Assembly: GCF_937893305.1 (NCBI RefSeq)
Contig: NZ_CALBGN010000001.1
Span: forward strand, 98,148-162,147
Source: an uncultured Helicobacter sp.
Lineage (GTDB): Bacteria; Campylobacterota; Campylobacteria; Campylobacterales; Helicobacteraceae
Length of the DNA stretch: 64,000 bases
Reading direction: 5' to 3'
Position numbers and translations under genes: made by a program. The notes beneath the pieces were generated by a model, which saw only the letters and a program-made list of their open reading frames with translations, was not told the origin of the DNA and did no database searches. Positions within the stretch are counted from its first letter, which is position 1. Every line of letters starts with the position of its first letter. Below are positions 52,822 through 60,344 of the stretch, piece by piece.

Positions 52822-53364
52822 ATGCTTAAGATTTTAATATATGGTGTGTGGAGTTTTGGTCTTTTGGTGGTTTTTAGTGGATGTTTTGGGAAGATGCCGC
52901 AGATGCAGTATTATGAGATTGGAGCATTAAAGAGCGAGGAGTTAGAATCTAAAAAAGATTCCAACTTTTTTAAACATCTTAGTTGGGAAATTAGCGTTGT
53001 GTCAAAGATTGCTAGTAAGAGAATTGCTTATAAAAATAATGCAAATTCTATTGCGTATTTTTCTAAAAATGCGTGGATTGAACCTTTTTCTGTAATGTTA
53101 AATTCCTTAGCGCAAAAAATTGCTGGAAACTATGGAATTTGGAATGTAAAAAACAGCAAGGAACATATAAAAATCAATGTGTTAGATTGTTATTTTGATG
53201 CGCAAAAGGAGCAAGTGTTTGTGCGTTTTTTGATAGAGTCTAACAAAGAAAATATTTTTATAGAAAAAATTGAGTTTGTGGAGAGTGGAGAGTTTATTCA
53301 AATCATTAAAAGCTTTGAAAGAGCATTAAATGCAGGATTTGTGGAGATTTTTACAAAATTTTAG
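52822..53364 (+). CDS. PqiC/ABC-type auxiliary lipoprotein
   Basis: Outer-membrane or periplasmic lipoprotein candidate of the ABC-transport auxiliary family (PqiC/YmbA type). The start MLKILIYGVWSFGLLVVFSGC has a lipobox ending FSGC (C21). Then YYEIGAL and, near residue 68, RIAYKNNANSIAYFSKNAWIEPF match the IxYRxxxxxxxxYxxxxWxxP signature. It follows mlaD by 2 bases, so it probably receives or passes lipid at the outer end of the MCE pathway. Confidence 0.75.
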   Translation: MLKILIYGVWSFGLLVVFSGCFGKMPQMQYYEIGALKSEELESKKDSNFFKHLSWEISVVSKIASKRIAYKNNANSIAYFSKNAWIEPFSVMLNSLAQKIAGNYGIWNVKNSKEHIKINVLDCYFDAQKEQVFVRFLIESNKENIFIEKIEFVESGEFIQIIKSFERALNAGFVEIFTKF

Positions 53365-53373
53365 GAAAAGAAT

Positions 53374-53691
53374 GTGTGGAAGATTGCATTAGAAGATTTA
53401 GAACTAGAGTGCATTATTGGAATTCTGCCTTATGAACGCGAGAAGGCACAAAAAATTTGTGTTAATGCAGAGTTTATAGTGGAGAGTGAGTATTTAGACT
53501 ATCGCTTGTTAAGGAAGTATATTATAGGTGCATTTGCAAAGGAATTTGGACTATTAGAAGAAGCTCATAAATATTTTTTAAACACACTCCCTAAAGAGTT
53601 TCCGCAAATCAAGGAATTTTGGATTAAAATTACCAAGCTTGAAATTTTTAGTGATTGCAAAGTTTCAATTACAAGTTATTATAAGGAGTAG
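53374..53691 (+). CDS. folB: dihydroneopterin aldolase
   Basis: FolB converts dihydroneopterin to hydroxymethyl-dihydropterin in folate synthesis. ALEDLELECIIGILPYEREKAQKICVN (about residues 5-31) carries the conserved Gly-Ile-x-Pro-x-Glu-Arg context with the catalytic Glu, and a late Lys in FWIKITKLE fits the second catalytic residue. At 105 residues it is a short member (about 120 usual). GTG start, with AGGAAAAGA ahead; ATG 53372 is in the wrong frame. It follows the lipoprotein gene by 9 bases. Confidence 0.8.
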   Translation: MWKIALEDLELECIIGILPYEREKAQKICVNAEFIVESEYLDYRLLRKYIIGAFAKEFGLLEEAHKYFLNTLPKEFPQIKEFWIKITKLEIFSDCKVSITSYYKE

Positions 53692-53693
53692 TT

Positions 53694-54164
53694 ATGGAAT
53701 TACAAATCAATGAAGAAGCCCCTCTTTTTAGCCTGCCAAATCAAGATAATGCCGAGATTTCTTTACGTGATTTTCGTGGAAGTTTTGTTGTATTATATTT
53801 TTATCCTAAGGATAAAACTCCCGGCTGTACTACGCAAGCGTGTGATTTTAGGGATTCTATGAATGCTTTAGGTGCGTTAAATGCAGTGGTTTTAGGTGTT
53901 AGCCCAGATAGTGTGAAATCCCATCAAAGCTTTATTGAAAAAGAAGGATTAAATTTTACTTTATTGAGTGATGAAGAAAAAAATGTGCTAAAACTTTATG
54001 GTGCTTGGGGGCTTAAAAAGCTTTATGGCAAGGAATATGAAGGAGTGATTCGTTCTACTTTTATTATTGATCCTAAAGGTAAAATTGCGTTTTTTTGGAA
54101 AAATGTGAAAGTGAAAGGGCATATTGACGCAGTTAAAGAAAAATTAAAGGAGCTAGGAGTTTAA
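53694..54164 (+). CDS. bcp: thioredoxin-dependent peroxiredoxin, Bcp/PrxQ type
   Basis: Cytosolic thiol peroxidase. The peroxidatic Cys is in YFYPKDKTPGCTTQACDFRD (about residues 36-55), with the resolving Cys five residues later (CTTQAC), the 1-helix alpha2 type of Bcp. The conserved Arg lies in GVIRSTFII. The 156 residues have the usual length. It follows folB by 2 bases and converges on htrA, with a shared hairpin between them. Confidence 0.93.
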   Translation: MELQINEEAPLFSLPNQDNAEISLRDFRGSFVVLYFYPKDKTPGCTTQACDFRDSMNALGALNAVVLGVSPDSVKSHQSFIEKEGLNFTLLSDEEKNVLKLYGAWGLKKLYGKEYEGVIRSTFIIDPKGKIAFFWKNVKVKGHIDAVKEKLKELGV

Positions 54165-54177
54165 AGGCTCTCCTAGC
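54152..54177. terminator. hairpin between convergent bcp and htrA
   Basis: GCTAGGAG (54152-54159) and CTCCTAGC (54170-54177) form an 8-bp stem with a 10-base loop that contains the bcp stop. An AT-rich tail (ATATTATTTT) follows on the plus strand. It probably ends transcription of the mla-folB-bcp unit. Confidence 0.55.
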
Positions 54178-54180
54178 ATA

Positions 54181-55599
54181 TTATTTTGCCACAATGCTAA
54201 AGATTCTCCCGCGGCGATTTAAGAGCATTCTTTTAGCTTGTCCCTTATAGCGTTGCATTGCTTGATTAAATTCTTTGATGTTTGTAATGCGATAGCTTTC
54301 AATTTGTGTGATAATATCCCCACTATTAAAGCCTAACTCATCAGCTCTTGAGCCTTGTTTTACGCGACTTACTAAAACGCCTTCAATAGAGTTTGGAATC
54401 CCAAATTGATTTTTTATTTCTTTGGTTAAGGGTTCTATTTCAAGACCCGGGATTCCACTTTTTGCACCATTATTTATTTTTTCATTAATCGTATCTTTTG
54501 TCTTAGCAAGTGTTAAAGTGAGTGTTTTTTCATTCTTATCACGTAAGATAGTGAGTGTAACTTTAGAGTTAGGATTTAGTGTGCCAATGATATTTTTTAA
54601 TTCTGCGGCACTTTTTACATTAATGCCATTAACTTTTGTGATTAAATCCCAAATTTGCAAGCCTCCTTTTTGTGCTGGAGAGTCTTCTTCAATAGAAATA
54701 ACTACTGCTCCTTTTTGGTTTTTATACACATCTCTTAAATCATTATCAATATCTTGAATGCTAACACCTAAATATCCGCGTTCAATTACGCCATCTTCAA
54801 TGAGTGCTTTAGCGATTTTTTTTACCATTTCAGAAGGAATTGCAAATCCAATTCCGTGATTACCTCCTGTGCGCGAGAGAATAGCAGTGTTAATCCCTAT
54901 TAATCCACCACGACTATCTACAAGCGCACCGCCACTATTTCCGGGATTTATGGAAGCATCAGTTTGGATAAAGTTTTCATAATCATTAATCCCGATTCCA
55001 CTTTTATTAAGTGCGGAGATAATCCCTTGTGTTACGCTCTCACCTACTCCAAAAGGATTTCCGATGGCAAAGACTATATCGCCTACTTGTAAATCATTGC
55101 TAGAGGCAAACTTTAAAAATGGTAAGTCTTTTGCATTGATTTTGATAATGGCTAGATCACTTTTTGCGTCCTTGCCGATAACTTTCGCTTCAAATTCCTT
55201 ATTGGATTCTGGAAGAGCTACAAGGATTTTGTCGGCTCCATCAATGACATGATTATTTGTTACAATATAGCCATCTTTTGAGATAATAACACCACTTCCA
55301 AGACTGCGTTCTACTCTATCTTTTGGAATCATTGCACCAAAAGAATCTCCAAAAAACTGCCTAAAGAAAGGATCATTAAAAAATGGGTGATTTTGAAGAT
55401 TTGGTGCTTTAACTTTTTTTTGTGTGGAGATATTCACAACAGCATTTTTTGCTTCTTTTATGGAGTTGTGAAAAGAGTAGATTTTAGTTTGTGAAACATC
55501 AGGTGTTTCGCGATTTATTACACTTGGCAATTCACTAATTTCAAAGGCAAAAACATTGCTAAGAACAAGTGCGCTAAGTAGTAAATTTTTGATTTTCAT
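54181..55599 (-). CDS. htrA: HtrA/DegP-type periplasmic serine protease-chaperone
   Basis: Quality-control protease of the periplasm; in Helicobacter and Campylobacter it is also secreted and cleaves host E-cadherin. Signal peptide (about residues 1-18) followed by a trypsin-like domain with the catalytic His in VTNNHVID, Asp in KSDLAIIKI and Ser in NPGNSGGALVD. Two PDZ domains follow (about 270-360 and 385-470). At 472 residues it has the family length. It is a single gene converging on bcp. Confidence 0.95.
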   Translation of the reverse strand: MKIKNLLLSALVLSNVFAFEISELPSVINRETPDVSQTKIYSFHNSIKEAKNAVVNISTQKKVKAPNLQNHPFFNDPFFRQFFGDSFGAMIPKDRVERSLGSGVIISKDGYIVTNNHVIDGADKILVALPESNKEFEAKVIGKDAKSDLAIIKINAKDLPFLKFASSNDLQVGDIVFAIGNPFGVGESVTQGIISALNKSGIGINDYENFIQTDASINPGNSGGALVDSRGGLIGINTAILSRTGGNHGIGFAIPSEMVKKIAKALIEDGVIERGYLGVSIQDIDNDLRDVYKNQKGAVVISIEEDSPAQKGGLQIWDLITKVNGINVKSAAELKNIIGTLNPNSKVTLTILRDKNEKTLTLTLAKTKDTINEKINNGAKSGIPGLEIEPLTKEIKNQFGIPNSIEGVLVSRVKQGSRADELGFNSGDIITQIESYRITNIKEFNQAMQRYKGQAKRMLLNRRGRIFSIVAK

Positions 55600-55676
55600 A
55601 AAAATACTCCTTAAAGTTTTGTGTGTATTATTTCAAAAAAATGTAAATCAATAAATAATAAAAAACTATCCAAGAT

Positions 55677-56819
55677 TTATAATAGCGATTTTGCGTAATC
55701 TCTTACTTCTAAATCTAAGGCTTTAATGCTGTTTATATCTCTAAAATCTGGTTCTTTAAAGGTTTCTAATGCGCGTTGAATAATCTCTGTAATTTTGCCA
55801 AAAACAATAAAGTCTTGCAAAAACGCTTCCACAGCCACTTCATTTGCCGCATTTAGCACAAGCCCTAATTTTGGATTTTGCAATAGATCGCTTTTTAGAT
55901 TCCATAGAGGATAGCGTGTTGTATCAATTTCTTGCAGTGTGTAATTGATGTTTTTAGGGTTTAAACGCTCAATAATAGAAGTATTTTTGTGTGGATTTGT
56001 GGAATCAAAATCCCTTAAAAATTCTTCTTCTAAGCCTAATCCAAAGCAAATTGCATAAGCGATTGGAAGTTGCATATTTGCATTTGCAAAATGTGCAACA
56101 ACGCTTCCGTCCCAAAACTCTACAAGAGCGTGTATATGAGAGTTTCTCTCAATAAAAGCATCAAGATTTTTAGAGTCAAAAAGCCAGTAGGCTTCTAGGA
56201 TTTCAAAGAGTTTATTGATCATTGTTGCAGAATCTATCGTGATTTTCTTGCCCATTTTCCAATTTGGGTGTTTTAATGCGCTTGTGGCGTTTTGCTGTGG
56301 GATTTCTTTTAAAGGAGTGTCGCGGAATGCTCCACCACTAGCAGTAATATAGAGATTTCTAAAAGGGCGAGGAGATTTGCTAAAGTTTAATAGATAACTA
56401 AGGCTAAAATGCTCACTATCAATAGGGATAATCTGTCTTGTGTCTATGCAATCACCAGCAACTACAAGGCTTTCTTTGTTTGCTAGGGCGACTTTTTTTT
56501 GACAAGAGATTGCACAAAGTGTTGGTGCAAGTCCAATAAAGCCCACAAGTGCATTGATGACAAGTTTGGATTGCGCTTCTAAGATTGCTTGTAAGATTCC
56601 ATCTTCTCCGTTGTAAATCTTGCCTTTAAATTTAGGAGTAATTAGATGTTTATCTTTTGAGTCTGCGATGATTACGGATTTTGGTTGGAATTGTAAAATT
56701 TGCTCATTAAGCAAGGCGATATTTTTGCCAACACCTAGCACTTCAACAGGAAGTTGATAGCGTGCAGCAATCATAAGGGCGTTTATGCCAATAGAACCAC
56801 TAGAGCCTAAAATAATCAT
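55677..56819 (-). CDS. dxr: 1-deoxy-D-xylulose-5-phosphate reductoisomerase
   Basis: Second enzyme of the MEP isoprenoid pathway. The NADPH loop ILGSSGSIG (residues 3-11) stands at the N-terminus. The active site includes ALANKESLVVAG, PIDSEH (metal-binding Asp and Glu), TASGGAFRDTPL and HPNWKMGKKITIDSATM. At 380 residues it is complete. It overlaps cdsA by 4 bases on the same strand, the usual cdsA-dxr order. Confidence 0.95.
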   Translation of the reverse strand: MIILGSSGSIGINALMIAARYQLPVEVLGVGKNIALLNEQILQFQPKSVIIADSKDKHLITPKFKGKIYNGEDGILQAILEAQSKLVINALVGFIGLAPTLCAISCQKKVALANKESLVVAGDCIDTRQIIPIDSEHFSLSYLLNFSKSPRPFRNLYITASGGAFRDTPLKEIPQQNATSALKHPNWKMGKKITIDSATMINKLFEILEAYWLFDSKNLDAFIERNSHIHALVEFWDGSVVAHFANANMQLPIAYAICFGLGLEEEFLRDFDSTNPHKNTSIIERLNPKNINYTLQEIDTTRYPLWNLKSDLLQNPKLGLVLNAANEVAVEAFLQDFIVFGKITEIIQRALETFKEPDFRDINSIKALDLEVRDYAKSLL

Positions 56820-57613
56820 TGTTGAATCAATCCTAAAAGTGCATAAAGAATAATCACGCCAAAGAAATATCCATCTAAGCGATCTAGGATTCCACCATGA
56901 CCTGGGAAAAGCACACCGCTATCTTTTACATTTGCTTGACGCTTTAAAAGGCTTTCATACAAGTCTCCAAACACGCTAGCGAAACTTGTAATAAGTGTTA
57001 AAAGCAATGCATTAAAAAATCCACAAACACCAAGTCCAACAAGTGTCCCAATAATGGTTGCAATACTAACTCCAACAAGCACACCTTCTTTCGTTTTATT
57101 TGGAGAAGTTTTGCAAAACGCGCTGTTTTTAAAGAGCTTGCCACCTATCATTTTGCCACCTACATAAGCAAAACTATCTGTTAATCCAATAGTAAAAAGT
57201 AGCCAAATGATTGCATTAATAGAATATTGAAGATAGAGTAAATACAAAAAAATAAAAGGAATTGTAGGGTAGATAAAAGGCATCATTTGTTCTAGCCTGC
57301 CACATTTTGTGTAGCCTTGATATGCACCCAAAAAGACTAGTGCTACAAATGCTCCTATGGGGGATTCATAGTAATAAACACTAATCCAAACTAGAATTGC
57401 CAATATCCAAAATATAAGTTTTGGCGTGTTTGACTGCTCTTGTTTGGTGTTATAGAGTTTGTAGCTTTCGTAAAATCCGATTAAAAACGCAACTCCAAGC
57501 ACACCCCATAACAAAAGTGGGCTATGAAAAATCACAATTAGCACAATGGCAACAAGCATTACAAGGGCTGTATAAATGCGTCTTGGTTCTAAAGTTTTGA
57601 TATTATTTAACAT
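56816..57613 (-). CDS. cdsA: phosphatidate cytidylyltransferase
   Basis: CdsA makes CDP-diacylglycerol from phosphatidate and CTP, the branch point of phospholipid synthesis. It is a multi-pass membrane protein of 265 residues with about eight helices. The C-terminal signature SLLKRQANVKDSGVLFPGHG with GGILDRLDG is complete. Start and stop fit the family. It is the first gene of a cdsA-dxr unit reading left. Confidence 0.95.
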   Translation of the reverse strand: MLNNIKTLEPRRIYTALVMLVAIVLIVIFHSPLLLWGVLGVAFLIGFYESYKLYNTKQEQSNTPKLIFWILAILVWISVYYYESPIGAFVALVFLGAYQGYTKCGRLEQMMPFIYPTIPFIFLYLLYLQYSINAIIWLLFTIGLTDSFAYVGGKMIGGKLFKNSAFCKTSPNKTKEGVLVGVSIATIIGTLVGLGVCGFFNALLLTLITSFASVFGDLYESLLKRQANVKDSGVLFPGHGGILDRLDGYFFGVIILYALLGLIQQ

Positions 57614-57764
57614 AGTTTTCCCAAAAATTAATGATTGCCTAATTATAGCTAACTTTTAGGGTGCTTAGAGTTAGAAATCTTAAAAATATGGAGTCTCACA
57701 ATAATAAAATCAAAAGAAATAATGAAAAATTTATTTTTTATGGCAATTTTAACTCACATTTTGC

Positions 57765-57770
57765 TATAAT
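57765..57770 (+). promoter_or_regulatory. orphan promoter-like -10 box facing pcm
   Basis: TTTTGCTATAATTCCACT holds TATAAT on the plus strand in the cdsA-pcm gap. No coding gene follows on that strand. The same string GCTATAATTCCACT recurs at the window end (63976-63989). Confidence 0.5.
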
Positions 57771-57776
57771 TCCACT

Positions 57777-57847
57777 CACCTTCCATTTAAGAATAGAGTT
57801 TTTCTGTTTATCCCCCTTTTTAAGACGCTTTCTTATGTGGAAGGCTT
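57777..57847 (+). ncRNA. candidate small RNA between cdsA and pcm
   Basis: A transcript from the TATAAT at 57765 would begin near 57777. Its 5' end CCTTCCATTTAAG can pair with CTTATGTGGAAGG at the 3' end (57832-57844; 7 perfect pairs, then a few mismatches), closing a loop of about 40 bases that contains a pyrimidine-rich TATCCCCCTTTTT. No poly-U tail is evident and no known RNA family is recognised. The pairing and promoter are seen; an RNA is inference. Confidence 0.3.
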
Positions 57848-57853
57848 AAAACT

Positions 57854-58495
57854 TTAAAATGCGTTACGCTCTAGTCCATTGACAACAGGCACAAACACGC
57901 AACTTTCAAGCTCTTCTTTTTGTGTTAAGATTCCATTTTGTTTTTTAAAACGCGTGATAATTTGTGTGTTGTTTATAAGTATTGGTGCAACTAGAATTCC
58001 ACCTTCGCTTAATTGATGAATTAGGCTTTGTGGGATTTCCTTTGCAGAAGCAGAAAATAAGATTCTATCATAAGGGGCAAAAGTCGTCCAGCCATTTTGT
58101 CCATCATCAAGTTTTGTGTTGATATTATAAATTTCACAAAGTTTAATGCGTTCTCTTGCTTCTAGCCAAAGTTTTTCAATACGTTCAATACTAAAAACAC
58201 GACGGATGAGTTTACTTAAAATTGCCGCTTGATAGCCGCTCCCACAGCCAACTTCTAGCACAGAATCTGCACCTTGAGTTTGTAAATATTCTGTCATTTT
58301 TGCCACAGTTAAAGGAGAGCTAATCCATTGACTTGCTCCCATAGGGAGAGCATCAAGGGCGTATGCTAGATGTTTAAAGCCATTAGGAACAAAAAGCTCT
58401 CTATTAATACTTAAAAAAGCCTTTTCAGTTTGTGGACTAAGGGGAAAACGCTTGGAGATTTCAAGCACCATATTTGCAGTTTTTAAAGCCTGCAT
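57854..58495 (-). CDS. pcm: protein-L-isoaspartate O-methyltransferase-like protein
   Basis: SAM-dependent methyltransferase that repairs damaged aspartyl residues. The SAM loop SVLEVGCGSGYQAAIL lies near residue 80, with the substrate region ASQWISSPLTVAKM before it, FSIERI as the post-loop acidic strand and DGQNGW later. The usual GxGxGY is intact. The 213 residues are normal. It reads left after the nitrilase-like gene, with a 4-base gap. Confidence 0.9.
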   Translation of the reverse strand: MQALKTANMVLEISKRFPLSPQTEKAFLSINRELFVPNGFKHLAYALDALPMGASQWISSPLTVAKMTEYLQTQGADSVLEVGCGSGYQAAILSKLIRRVFSIERIEKLWLEARERIKLCEIYNINTKLDDGQNGWTTFAPYDRILFSASAKEIPQSLIHQLSEGGILVAPILINNTQIITRFKKQNGILTQKEELESCVFVPVVNGLERNAF

Positions 58496-58499
58496 ATCT

Positions 58500-59225
58500 T
58501 TAGTTTAGTCCGATATTGATGTATTTTCTCACCTGTGTAACGGCGTTAAAATCTGCTTTTGCTTCAATGATTTCTTTGTTATCATCTATCGTTGCTATTC
58601 CAAATGGGGTAATGATTCCACTTCCTTTAGCGCAAGTGTCATTTGCGCCACTGCTTGCTAAAACAAAGCTTTGCGTTGTGATTGCTAGAGCTTTTGTTAG
58701 GGTTTCAAAGTTGTCTTTGCGCTCTTTACCCCATTGTGCTGGGACAAAAATCAAATCACAGCCTTTAAGTCTTTGCCAAAGCTCAATAAAGCGCAACTCA
58801 AAACAATTTATTGCACCACAAGTTAAGCCATCAATCTTAAAGGGTGCAATTTCTGTAATATCTCCACTTTGAAAATGTAAATGTTCGTTGCCTAGAGGGA
58901 AAAGCTTATGTTTGCTTTGCTTATGAAGAAGTTCGCCTTTGTGAAAAACTTTTAAATTATTATAAAAACCATCGCGATATTTTTCAATCATTGTAGTAAC
59001 GATGGTGCGATCGTTTGATAGCGTTAGTAGCGTCGTAGTTGCTTCTTTTGCAAATTCACTTGCTTCGTCCATCTTTTGATAGCAAAAATTTGTCAAACAC
59101 ACTTCTGGCGTTAGAATAATAGAATCGCTTTGACATTGAATAATAAGGTTGCGTAAATGCTCCAAATTTTCTTCAAAATTTTGCTTTGTTTTAACCTGTA
59201 AAGAATAAAGTGTCTTAGAAATCAT
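58500..59225 (-). CDS. nitrilase-superfamily carbon-nitrogen hydrolase
   Basis: The Glu-Lys-Cys triad is visible as E in LTPEVCLTNF, K in SKHKLFPLGNE and C in GAINCFELRF. These enzymes hydrolyse amides or nitriles; the substrate is not clear, and omega-amidase or damage-control roles are possible. The start is placed at ATG 59225 because the longer frame to 59312 only reads the nrdB end in another frame. It overlaps nrdB by 11 bases and has 241 residues. Confidence 0.82.
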   Translation of the reverse strand: MISKTLYSLQVKTKQNFEENLEHLRNLIIQCQSDSIILTPEVCLTNFCYQKMDEASEFAKEATTTLLTLSNDRTIVTTMIEKYRDGFYNNLKVFHKGELLHKQSKHKLFPLGNEHLHFQSGDITEIAPFKIDGLTCGAINCFELRFIELWQRLKGCDLIFVPAQWGKERKDNFETLTKALAITTQSFVLASSGANDTCAKGSGIITPFGIATIDDNKEIIEAKADFNAVTQVRKYINIGLN

Positions 59226-60240
59226 CAAAATTAATACTCCCTTTTGCGTAATTTGTAACATTTCCTTCAAAGAAATTTGTTTTTTGCTCATTAAAAGAAC
59301 TAAAAGCATCAACCCACTTTATCGGGTGTCTTGCATTGTAAAGTGCAGGCAAACCAACACGCGTTAAGCGATTGTCTGCAAGGTAACGGATATATTCGTG
59401 AATAATCTCGCTTGTAAGTCCTAAAATTTGTCCTTGTGTAATATAATCACCCCAAGCAGATTCCACACGCACAGCCTCTCTAAACATTTCTAAGACTTCT
59501 TCAATTAAATCTTTAGTAAAAAGATGTGGCATTTCTTTTTTAAGAGAGTTAATCATATTTTGAAAGAGTAATAAATGTGTAACTTCATCACGCTGAATAA
59601 AGCGGATCATTTGCGCACTCCCTAACATTTTTCCACTTCTTGCTAGCGTGTAAAAAAATGCAAAACCGCTGTAAAAATAGATACCTTCTAAGATTTGATT
59701 GGCAAACATTGCTTTTAAAAGCGTAGATTCTGTGGGATTTACAGCAAGTTCTTCGTACACATTTGCGATATAATCATTTTTACTTTTAAGCTGAATATCT
59801 GTGCGCCACATTTCATAGATTTCATCAGTATTTGCAGAAATGGATTCTACCATTACTGCATAGCTTTGAGAATGTAGGGCTTCTTCAAAGGCTTGACGCA
59901 CTAGAATTAAGTTAATTTCTGGGCTTGTTACATAGGGATTGACATTATCAATTAAGTTGTTTGTTTGTAAAGAATCCATAAAAATCAGTTGCGCCAAGGC
60001 TCTATCGTAACCGATTTTTTCTTCTGGGGTTAAGCCATCAGAGTAATCGCGCTTATCTTGTGTCATATTAACTTCTTCTGGAAACCAAGAATTTGCAAGC
60101 ATAACTTTCCAAAGATTGTAAGCCCATTGATATTTAATTTTATTAAGTTCAAAAATACTTGTGGGATTTCCTCCAAAAATACGGCGTTCATTGACGCTTT
60201 CTTGGGAGTTTGGATTATAAATTTTTTTACGATTTATCAT
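59215..60240 (-). CDS. nrdB: ribonucleoside-diphosphate reductase beta subunit (class Ia)
   Basis: R2 subunit that generates the tyrosyl radical for dNTP synthesis. Iron ligands sit in FEEALHSQSYAVMVES (about residues 116-131) and in the later RDEVTHLLLF. The C-terminal tail EGNVTNYAKGSINFDDF fits the R1-docking peptide. The 341 residues are usual for the phylum. A minus-strand TATAAT at 60291-60296 lies about 50 bases upstream. nrdA is elsewhere. Confidence 0.94.
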   Translation of the reverse strand: MINRKKIYNPNSQESVNERRIFGGNPTSIFELNKIKYQWAYNLWKVMLANSWFPEEVNMTQDKRDYSDGLTPEEKIGYDRALAQLIFMDSLQTNNLIDNVNPYVTSPEINLILVRQAFEEALHSQSYAVMVESISANTDEIYEMWRTDIQLKSKNDYIANVYEELAVNPTESTLLKAMFANQILEGIYFYSGFAFFYTLARSGKMLGSAQMIRFIQRDEVTHLLLFQNMINSLKKEMPHLFTKDLIEEVLEMFREAVRVESAWGDYITQGQILGLTSEIIHEYIRYLADNRLTRVGLPALYNARHPIKWVDAFSSFNEQKTNFFEGNVTNYAKGSINFDDF

Positions 60241-60290
60241 ATTGTGCCTTGCAAAAAAAAAGAAATAATTGTTAAAATTTTGAAAGTGGG

Positions 60291-60296
60291 ATTATA
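60291..60296 (-). promoter_or_regulatory. putative -10 box of nrdB
   Basis: On the minus strand, ACTTTATAATCCC gives TATAAT, 50 bases before the nrdB ATG. A divergent TATAAT for copA lies at 60325-60330. Confidence 0.5.
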
Positions 60297-60324
60297 AAGT
60301 GTTATAAATTTAAAACTCATTAAA

Positions 60325-60330
60325 TATAAT
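60325..60330 (+). promoter_or_regulatory. putative -10 box of copA
   Basis: TAAATATAATTTTTTAGGA has TATAAT only 14 bases before the copA ATG, so the leader would be very short, barely holding the AGGA ribosome site at 60336. A more distant promoter cannot be excluded. Confidence 0.35.
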
Positions 60331-60344
60331 TTTTTAGGAATAAA

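Noticed and set aside
57661..57849. Open frame of 62 codons between cdsA and pcm
   Set aside because: It has no ribosome site, an unusual composition and overlaps the promoter-like element. It is more likely chance.
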